Shown here: piece after piece, positions 5,847-11,787 of the stretch
How the letters are laid out: each line of letters starts with the position of its first letter
Position numbering within the stretch: the first letter of the stretch is position 1
Source of the DNA: an uncultured Dehalococcoidales bacterium
GTDB lineage: Bacteria > Chloroflexota > Dehalococcoidia > UBA1151 > UBA1328
Reading direction: 5' to 3'
Length of the DNA: 11,787 nt
NCBI GenBank assembly: GCA_905614375.1
Contig: CAJQSP010000080.1
Span: 1 to 11,787 of the forward strand
Translations under genes and position numbers: made by a program
The notes under the pieces: model-generated
Told to the model about the DNA's origin: nothing
Databases searched by the model: none
Seen by the model: only the letters and a program-made list of their open reading frames with translations

Positions 5847-6470
5847 TTAGGATTCTTTAGCACGTAAACTTTGAATACCGATTCCAACCGTGGCCACTGT
5901 AAAGATTATCCAGCCCAAGAAATCTAAGGTGTCAACACCAATCCCACCGACTACCGCCACCAAATCCAAAATTTGGCCTAACGCTACTAACGCTAAGAGT
6001 ACTTTAACTAGCGTCGTTATCGTATTTTTTCTAATGGCAACTATTGCAATAATCAGGATGCCCACATCAAGAAAAACGTCACCGAGTGTACTGATCCCGT
6101 TACTAACGTGATCGAGGGTAACGTTAATCCCAACCTCTACTTCTGTTCCCAGTCCTAGCCATAAGCCCATACCAGCAACAATCAGTATCGCACCCGGCAG
6201 GAGCAGTAATCTCCCATAGTTCATCGCAGCGTCATCTGGGTCGATTTGCCTGGAGAATGAAATCCATCCGAAAATGAGCAGCAACATTGACATTCCTATA
6301 AGGGAGAAAACGACCCGTGCTAAGTCGTAATTGTCCATCATTTTCTGGGCGTGTTCAGGTTGTTCCTCGGTAGAGAAAAGCCCCGTTCCGAATCCGAATG
6401 CCATCAGCAGGATCATTACTCCCAGTGGGCCAATAATAAGGCTCCAAGCCGTACTTTTTTGCAGTTGCAT
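5847..6470 (-). CDS. Six-helix integral membrane protein of unknown function
   Basis: From the ATG at 6470 the product has 207 residues; a GTG at 6479 would add three. The ATG is preferred because AAAGG (6479-6483) lies 8 bases upstream. Six hydrophobic segments are apparent at about 9-31, 51-72, 86-107, 130-146, 153-175 and 180-199. They are joined by short loops, the longest of which (about 32-50, STEEQPEHAQKMMDNYD) is acidic and polar. There is no signal peptide beyond TM1, no conserved catalytic motif, and a basic C-terminal tail (LRAKES). The compact layout resembles small uncharacterised membrane-protein families, and I do not recognise one. It stands alone, with its own terminator and an operator-like palindrome upstream, so it is probably an independently regulated single-gene unit. 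Confidence 0.85.
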   Translation of the reverse strand: MQLQKSTAWSLIIGPLGVMILLMAFGFGTGLFSTEEQPEHAQKMMDNYDLARVVFSLIGMSMLLLIFGWISFSRQIDPDDAAMNYGRLLLLPGAILIVAGMGLWLGLGTEVEVGINVTLDHVSNGISTLGDVFLDVGILIIAIVAIRKNTITTLVKVLLALVALGQILDLVAVVGGIGVDTLDFLGWIIFTVATVGIGIQSLRAKES

Positions 6471-6478
6471 TAGTTGCA

Positions 6479-6483
6479 CCTTT
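6479..6483 (-). promoter_or_regulatory. Ribosome binding site of the six-helix membrane protein
   Basis: The minus strand reads AAAGG 8 bases before the ATG at 6470. It overlaps the alternative GTG at 6479, making that GTG an unlikely start. Confidence 0.55.
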
Positions 6484-6508
6484 CGGAGAAATAGCTATCC
6501 AAAAATTC

Positions 6509-6522
6509 ACCGACCGGCCGGT
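6509..6522. promoter_or_regulatory. TetR-type operator-like palindrome
   Basis: ACCGACCGGCCGGT is a 14-bp palindrome with a single mismatched pair; its core ACCGGCCGGT (6513-6522) is perfect. Sites of the form ACCGACCGGTCGGT are a common operator type for TetR-family repressors. It lies about 40 bases upstream of the ATG at 6470, where it could overlap that gene's promoter. No TetR-like regulator gene is in the window, so regulation by such a protein is inferred only from the site. Confidence 0.45.
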
Positions 6523-6713
6523 AAAACAACTTGGATTTCACCGGGGATAATACTATTTCCCGTTCGTGAATGCGGATTACGTCTTTATTCTCTGGAAACT
6601 AGCCTTTAGCCATGCTCGCTCCAGGTAGAAAACTAAGACAATCCTCCCTCTCCTTAACTCAACTAACAGTTGTAACGATACTGCGGGAATCAGAGAATTC
6701 AATTTTTTAACTG

Positions 6714-6740
6714 GACGTCGGACACGCCAAGTCCGACATC
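6714..6740 (-). terminator. Hairpin immediately after the permease gene
   Basis: GACGTCGGAC (6714-6723) and GTCCGACATC (6731-6740) can pair over 10 positions (one G-T on the transcribed minus strand) with a 7-base loop. The hairpin starts 2 bases after the stop codon of the permease gene. On the minus strand it is followed by CAGTTAAAAAATTG, not a T-run. It may therefore be an unconventional terminator or a 3'-end protecting structure. Confidence 0.45.
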
Positions 6741-6742
6741 GG

Positions 6743-9700
6743 TCAGTTTTGGCCCATTCGCATTACCCTCGGGGGGGATATCTTACGAACAGACGAGATC
6801 AATCCAATCGAAATGGCAAGGAAAATAGCGCCAAGCACTCCCACGAGCACTCCAACCGTTTGCCAGTCAACATTGAGCAGAACCGGCGGCACAACTCGCA
6901 CCCCTTCACCCGAAGTAACGAGGAACGGGATAATCGTCGATCCCATGCGCATGCCAAGAACCCCGCCAACAAGAACCGCAGGAACGAGCACCATCAACAA
7001 TTCCAGTGTCACCAACCCTAGTATCTGCCGCGTGGTTAAACCCAACGTCCGAACTACGGCGTACTCTGTCATTCGTGATGCAAACGTTACCTGCGAATAG
7101 ACGAGAAACCCAACTGCACTGGCAGCGAGGATCGTAGCGAATGCTATCGCCAGAAGTGCGCGCCAGCCCGCCGATATCAACGGATCAACCGCCGCATCGC
7201 GCAGCAACTGGTCCTGCGCAATAAGCGACGGTGGAAACTGGCTCCGACGCCGTAACTCGTCACCCACTTCTGAAGGCGCATCCTCTCCAGTGTCGATCCA
7301 CACCTCGTTCACCTGCTCAGCATTGCGCATTTTGTCGGCATTCAACGCCATCCAGGTCGATCGAATATTACCAACGACAAACGATGAAAACTCGGGATCC
7401 AACGTCGGGAAATAATCGGCCACCCCGGCCAACCGCATCGGCACACGATTGCTCTGGATATCGACCGTCACCCGCTCGCCGACCTCGTACCCGCCACGAT
7501 CCATAAAATCGGTGCTTGCGATCACCGGAATCGGAGCGTTCATCGACCCCACCGTCACGCCGCGAAGACTCGTAATTGGTACCGGCTTCCAGAACATCAC
7601 GGCAATGCCCTGGTCTTCCCCCTCAGAACCGTCCTCCTCTATCATCAATAACGGCTCGAGCCTCGCCCCGTACTGGTTCAACCCCGGCTCAACCGTAATC
7701 CACGACGAATCCTCATTGAACTCCTCAATCACCCGTGCTTCACCGCTTTCAAGAACGATTCCCAGCTCGTCGATCTCGACTGATCCGGGATCGAGAAACG
7801 GCGGATTGGCACGACTAAACCTGCCCCGTTCGACATTCGGCAGTCCAACCCCAATAAACTCCAGTCGAAGCGGCGGAATTGGGTTCACACCGTTGAAATC
7901 AATCGAATCCAGCGACCCCGCAATCGTGCACCAGTTTGGTGGCAGATGAGCCTTGGCAACATCACACTTGAACGGCCGTCCGGCTGCGGGTCTCGGCAAT
8001 AGCGAACCAAGGTTTAATGTAAATAGTCGACCCGTTGAATCGCTCAACCTCGCAGCAATTCGGGAGTCGGCGCGCCTCGTCGTCGGGCGCACCTTGGCCG
8101 TGATCCAGCGAGCGTCGCCAGGAATCGATATTCCGGTCAGCGACCCCCTAAGCAGTTCCATCTGATCAGCCAGTGAAATCGACGCAAAATCTTCCCGTAC
8201 CCATGCGATATCAACCATCGGCTCTGGATCAACACCAAGATAGGTGAAAGTGCTGACAACATCTGCCGTCAGATCTATCCCCACCGTCCGGAACGCAGGA
8301 GCAGCCAACTCAACACCCGAAGTGCCGGCGATGCTTCTGAACGTCCCAGCAGTCTTGACTCTGTTCGTGTACGAAATACCGTTCATACGTAGGTCGGAAC
8401 CCGATTGATACCGTGCCCTGTCAGAAGCACTCACGTCAACACTTTCCGCAAAGCTCGCAGCAAACACCCCTAGTCCCGCTGTAAGGATCATCAACAGCGA
8501 AAGCCGAGAATAGTGCCTCGGGTTTCGTGCCATCTGCCATAAAACCAAAGACACGGCCGGCGAAACAAGCCCGGAAATCCGTGGAAGTGACGTCAACCTC
8601 GCAACAACCTCCACCATCGCCGGGAACGCCCGAAGCGCAACAAATCCGCCAAACGCCAGCACCAACGCCGGCATAGCTACGTTTATTTTGTCGACCTGCG
8701 CTGCCCCGACACCCGGAACGTCCACGAACGAACCATCGCTCGTTAGCTGCGATGCGAACAACAGCAATAAACCGAACAAAACGATATCGAGATAGTACTT
8801 CTGCATCGCACCCTGCGGCGATGGCCGGGTCGATTCGCGCACGCTACTCACGACCGTCCGTTTTGCCGCCAACGACGCCGGAATCACCATCGCCAGGAAG
8901 CCCGCAACTCCCGTCAAAATCGACACAACGTACGCCGCCTGCCCGAGGCTAACCGGAAGCGGATCACCACCGTTTAGCCCACTGAACAATGGAATGACAC
9001 CAAGCCACTTCACAACCAGTGCGGCGATCGGTGGCGCAAGCAATATCGCCAGCAACGCAACCACAGCACCTTCGACCACGAACGCGCCAACCACCTGCCG
9101 CACCGTGGCAGCCCGGGTTCTCAGTCGAGCGATATCGTCGCGCTGCGTCTCCACCATCAGTATCGACATCGTGCCAATGAAATACAGAACCACTGCGGCG
9201 ATCACCGAGAACACCACCGTCATCGGCAGTCGGCTAAAAAACGTCTGCTGCTGGTTCCGTTCTAGTAATGACTGAAGCGGGATGTTCTGCGAATAGCTGG
9301 TGATCTTTGGCTGAAGCTCGGCCTTGAGTTCGTCGAATCCCAACAGCAGCTTGTTCGCATCCGAAGCATTCACACGTGAAGAATCCACGTGGAACCGCCA
9401 GAAGTACCGAACTGTCATCCCCGGCAAATACGGCCCAACCACCGATTCAAACACACCGGGGTCAGGTATCAACGGTAAGAAATTGAGATCAGGATCGCCC
9501 AGAAAGAATTTGTCCGCGACATCCGACCAGAAATTGGGATCAGCCCCACTGCGTGCAAAGGTGCCAGAAATCCTGACTGCAATCGAATCGTTCAGATCGT
9601 CCCAGAACGGTGCAACGACCACTGTGTCACCAACCACCAGCTCAAGCAGTCCGACCGCACTCTCTTCTAGAGCCACATCAATCAGTAACTGCCCCCGCTC

Positions 9701-10162
9701 ATTCTCGCCAACAATCGCAGACGGCCACGAACCAGCGGTCAAAATCGAATTACTCCGCAGATCTGGAGCGTTAATCAGAACTGCGCGCAGTGAATCGTCA
9801 AGCTCGGTATCGGGTGACTTTGCTTGCTTAACCATTAGCGTCGTCGAACCGTAGGCGAGAGTCAGGTCGGTAATGATTGGAGAAGCGAATTCGTTAACCG
9901 AACTCTCAACCAATTCCAGTATCCTGCGGTTACTTGCAGCGTCAATATCCGTTTCTCGACCCGATATGACTATGTCGTGGCTACCCACTCTGTCGTTCGA
10001 TATCTCGCGCGTCAGGGCGATGTCGCCAAGCGAATCGAAGTAGATAACGCTGGCGGCAATTGTCACCACCGCGGCCATCACTCCAACCGAAACCACCGCT
10101 AACATCAGCCAGTGCGAGCGGCTGCGGCGAGCAACAAACCTCATGAAATCGCGCAACTCCAT
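6743..10162 (-). CDS. Large ABC transporter permease, FtsX/MacB-type with two FtsX regions
   Basis: The product is an integral membrane permease of about 1139 residues from the ATG at 10162. That start lies one base after the stop of the upstream permease (TGATATG) with AAGGG 5 bases before it, so translation is coupled. A TTG-initiated form from 10201 would add 13 residues with no ribosome site. TM1 is at 18-41, followed by a long extracytoplasmic domain. The first FtsX core (TMs near 313-338, 357-388, 408-433) comes next, then a middle helical group (457-473, 493-514, 552-574). A second extracytoplasmic domain of about 410 residues leads to the C-terminal FtsX core (1000-1021, 1045-1072, 1102-1125), with EYAVVRTLGLTTRQIL between the first two helices. 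That motif is typical of FtsX/MacB/LolE-class permeases. These usually work with a LolD/MacB-like ATPase in lipoprotein, peptide or drug export, or in mechanotransmission. No ATPase is in the window, and the substrate is unknown. Confidence 0.92.
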   Translation of the reverse strand: MELRDFMRFVARRSRSHWLMLAVVSVGVMAAVVTIAASVIYFDSLGDIALTREISNDRVGSHDIVISGRETDIDAASNRRILELVESSVNEFASPIITDLTLAYGSTTLMVKQAKSPDTELDDSLRAVLINAPDLRSNSILTAGSWPSAIVGENERGQLLIDVALEESAVGLLELVVGDTVVVAPFWDDLNDSIAVRISGTFARSGADPNFWSDVADKFFLGDPDLNFLPLIPDPGVFESVVGPYLPGMTVRYFWRFHVDSSRVNASDANKLLLGFDELKAELQPKITSYSQNIPLQSLLERNQQQTFFSRLPMTVVFSVIAAVVLYFIGTMSILMVETQRDDIARLRTRAATVRQVVGAFVVEGAVVALLAILLAPPIAALVVKWLGVIPLFSGLNGGDPLPVSLGQAAYVVSILTGVAGFLAMVIPASLAAKRTVVSSVRESTRPSPQGAMQKYYLDIVLFGLLLLFASQLTSDGSFVDVPGVGAAQVDKINVAMPALVLAFGGFVALRAFPAMVEVVARLTSLPRISGLVSPAVSLVLWQMARNPRHYSRLSLLMILTAGLGVFAASFAESVDVSASDRARYQSGSDLRMNGISYTNRVKTAGTFRSIAGTSGVELAAPAFRTVGIDLTADVVSTFTYLGVDPEPMVDIAWVREDFASISLADQMELLRGSLTGISIPGDARWITAKVRPTTRRADSRIAARLSDSTGRLFTLNLGSLLPRPAAGRPFKCDVAKAHLPPNWCTIAGSLDSIDFNGVNPIPPLRLEFIGVGLPNVERGRFSRANPPFLDPGSVEIDELGIVLESGEARVIEEFNEDSSWITVEPGLNQYGARLEPLLMIEEDGSEGEDQGIAVMFWKPVPITSLRGVTVGSMNAPIPVIASTDFMDRGGYEVGERVTVDIQSNRVPMRLAGVADYFPTLDPEFSSFVVGNIRSTWMALNADKMRNAEQVNEVWIDTGEDAPSEVGDELRRRSQFPPSLIAQDQLLRDAAVDPLISAGWRALLAIAFATILAASAVGFLVYSQVTFASRMTEYAVVRTLGLTTRQILGLVTLELLMVLVPAVLVGGVLGMRMGSTIIPFLVTSGEGVRVVPPVLLNVDWQTVGVLVGVLGAIFLAISIGLISSVRKISPPRVMRMGQN

Positions 10163-10163
10163 A

Positions 10164-11787
10164 TCAGCCCTTACTCCCGGATGACCGCACGATGGCCGCA
10201 ACGCTAATTCGTCTTACCGAAATCCCGTCGAATACCGAAATAACTAATCCAACAGCCAGAAGAGCAACGACAAGTCCGCCGATAAAAATCCAGTCAGTCG
10301 AAAACACGATCGGTGGCAGTGGATTCATGTTCGAATCAGTCTGCGATGCGGTATCGACAGCAATACGCGCCATCACCAATCCAGCGCCAACCCCGGCTGC
10401 AACTCCCACTCCCAGTACAATCAGCTGCTCGATCACACTAATAAAAATGAGGCCCCGTTTTCGCACCCCCAATGCACGCAACACCGCCAAATTGAACTTA
10501 TCTCCTGCTGGTCGCATGGGAACAAACGTAAGCAATCCCAGAATAGCTAGCCCAACCGCCAGGCCCCCAGTGATAATCGATGCCCCTCGCCAACCGGCGA
10601 CTGCCAGCGGGGTCACCACCGAAGTTCGCTGAACCTCATCCCGGTCGACAACGCTCAAAAGTCCACCGATTTCCGAAGACACCGCATCGATAACAACATC
10701 GTCTTCGGTGTCATCCAATCCGATGAAAACCTCAGCCGCAAAACGAGCCGAGTTGGCACTGCTCAATGCCAAGTGACGCCACAGCTGGGTAACAGCCACA
10801 ACCGCGAAACCACCACTTTCGGGATCCAGCGTCGGGAAGTAGTCTGTGACACCGATAATTCGGACCGGTATTGAACGACCGAACACATGAACGACCGAAA
10901 GGTCGCCAACCGCCGCATTATTCGAAACCATTGCCAACTGGCTGAACACTATCGGCACCGTTTCTTCAAGCGATCGCACTACACCGCGAACACCTGCATC
11001 GGTGCCAATACCTAGGTCAATTTGAAGCCCGTTGTCTAAACTGGATACACCATCAGTACTGCGAGCGTATTCGAACCCCAGCGTCTGTGTACCCGAACCC
11101 CGAGACGACGCCAGAGGTTTCCACACCCCATCGCCAATTTCGGCACCGCCATCAAACGAATCGAGCACCACTAGATCCCAAACTAGTTTCGCCGCCGAGG
11201 AAGGCCGAGATTCACCCATCGAAAATAGCGGCAACTCATACATCAGATCGTCAACCTGGATACTTATCGGAGTCCCCAGTTCATCGGAAGTAGTCTCAAA
11301 AAAAGTAAGCCCGACTATCTCAACTGGCCTAATTGCTATCCCCGGAATAAAGCCCATCCGCACCTGCCAGTCCCGACTGTTCACTGGCCCCAGCCCGACA
11401 GAGTGGGAAAGACCATTGGCATCGAGCAACCGGATACTGGCTTTTATGTTGCGTTCGATCAAGTTCGACCGCATCCTGAGACCGACGCGATCAGCCAATT
11501 CGGGAACCAGCAATGGTTCGATTTCGGAATCGGGCTCCATTTCCGTAATCAGTGCCGCTAGATCCGATGCTGCATAATCGTCCCGGAACACACCAATGCG
11601 ACTGTACTCACTCGGCTCGATCGCCAGAAACTCGAACGGCGCACCCCGGCCGCCAAGCCTGATGTCGCCGGTACTACGGAACCCCGCCGAAACGCCTTCT
11701 ACACCATGTATCTCCCTCAACCGCTCCAAAACCTCGGTCCGCGTTCCGCTGCCCAGATCGACAGGGTATACACGCAAATCAGCCCCG
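10164..11787 (-). CDS. Large ABC transporter permease, FtsX/MacB-type (N-terminus outside window)
   Basis: The frame is open to the right edge, so this is the C-terminal 541 residues of a larger protein; the TTG at 11777 is not credible as a start. It begins inside an extracytoplasmic domain of about 400 residues. It ends with an FtsX core of three helices (WRGASIITGGLAVGLAILGLL, then FISVIEQLIVLGVGVAAGVGAG, then FIGGLVVALLAVGLVISVF; each shown in part) and the motif FNLAVLRALGVRKRGLIF between the first two. It is a paralogue of the following permease: both share DYFPTLDPE followed by a Trp-containing segment in the extracytoplasmic domain before the last FtsX core. The two genes are separated by one base under the preferred downstream start, which indicates an operon and probably a heteromeric transporter, as in LolC/LolE. 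By analogy its missing part should be about 600 residues. Confidence 0.9.
   Translation of the reverse strand, partial: GADLRVYPVDLGSGTRTEVLERLREIHGVEGVSAGFRSTGDIRLGGRGAPFEFLAIEPSEYSRIGVFRDDYAASDLAALITEMEPDSEIEPLLVPELADRVGLRMRSNLIERNIKASIRLLDANGLSHSVGLGPVNSRDWQVRMGFIPGIAIRPVEIVGLTFFETTSDELGTPISIQVDDLMYELPLFSMGESRPSSAAKLVWDLVVLDSFDGGAEIGDGVWKPLASSRGSGTQTLGFEYARSTDGVSSLDNGLQIDLGIGTDAGVRGVVRSLEETVPIVFSQLAMVSNNAAVGDLSVVHVFGRSIPVRIIGVTDYFPTLDPESGGFAVVAVTQLWRHLALSSANSARFAAEVFIGLDDTEDDVVIDAVSSEIGGLLSVVDRDEVQRTSVVTPLAVAGWRGASIITGGLAVGLAILGLLTFVPMRPAGDKFNLAVLRALGVRKRGLIFISVIEQLIVLGVGVAAGVGAGLVMARIAVDTASQTDSNMNPLPPIVFSTDWIFIGGLVVALLAVGLVISVFDGISVRRISVAAIVRSSGSKG
10168..10172 (-). promoter_or_regulatory. 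Ribosome binding site deciding the downstream permease start
   Basis: The minus strand reads AAGGG 5 bases before the ATG at 10162, within the last codons of the upstream permease gene. This supports coupled translation and argues against the TTG at 10201. Confidence 0.6.

Noticed and set aside
6749..9854. Several plus-strand open frames of 66-176 codons opposite the large permease gene
   Set aside because: They lie wholly antisense to a well-supported permease and have low-complexity Ser/Thr/Pro/Arg composition, with no domains or ribosome sites. They are shadows of the real frame.
10163..10201. TTG-initiated N-terminal extension of the downstream permease overlapping the upstream gene
   Set aside because: ATG 10162 has a good ribosome site and lies one base after the upstream stop. 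The extra 13 residues (RPSCGHPGVRAD region) look like out-of-frame translation of the upstream gene's end.
10192..11577. Plus-strand open frames opposite the right-hand permease
   Set aside because: Same reasoning: biased composition, no recognisable motif, and complete overlap with a coding strand that has clear FtsX features.

Overview
The window looks like a chromosomal segment from a bacterium with Gram-positive-type lipoproteins. Signs are short signal peptides ending in a lipobox Cys, Pro/Thr-rich stalks after the lipid anchor, very large two-part FtsX-type permeases, and several starts with no Shine-Dalgarno (SD). This style fits Chloroflexota, perhaps marine SAR202/Dehalococcoidia-like lineages. 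That is an inference from style; there is no rRNA or marker gene to confirm it. No phage, IS element, CRISPR array or tRNA gene was recognised.

Layout from left to right. (1) 1-314 is non-coding and holds one copy of a 29-bp repeat at 78-106. (2) 315-1895 (+) is a complete GMC-family flavin oxidoreductase with a possibly leaderless start. (3) 2135-5633 is a cluster of secreted lipoproteins. It has an OB-fold-like lipoprotein on + whose signal peptide is split by an apparent frameshift, an unrecognised lipoprotein on - (2784-3455), and a large + strand leucine-rich-repeat/metallopeptidase lipoprotein (3588-5633) cut by one in-frame TAA. A strong bidirectional terminator lies between the first two. 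The two + strand lipoproteins share an almost identical N-terminal DNA segment but carry unrelated mature domains, and both have versions of the 78-106 repeat just upstream. (4) 5847-6470 (-) is a six-helix membrane protein with a clear terminator and a TetR-type operator-like palindrome upstream. (5) 6743-11787 (-) holds two tandem, paralogous large ABC-type permeases of the FtsX/MacB class. The upstream one runs off the right edge. They are translationally coupled, and no ATPase lies in the window.

The permease pair forms one transcription unit reading leftwards. The remaining genes look independently transcribed. The most interesting part is the lipoprotein cluster: a shared leader plus upstream repeat attached to different cargo domains, with both copies visibly damaged. 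This could be an expanding and decaying lineage-specific family, or it could reflect sequencing errors, which raw reads would settle.
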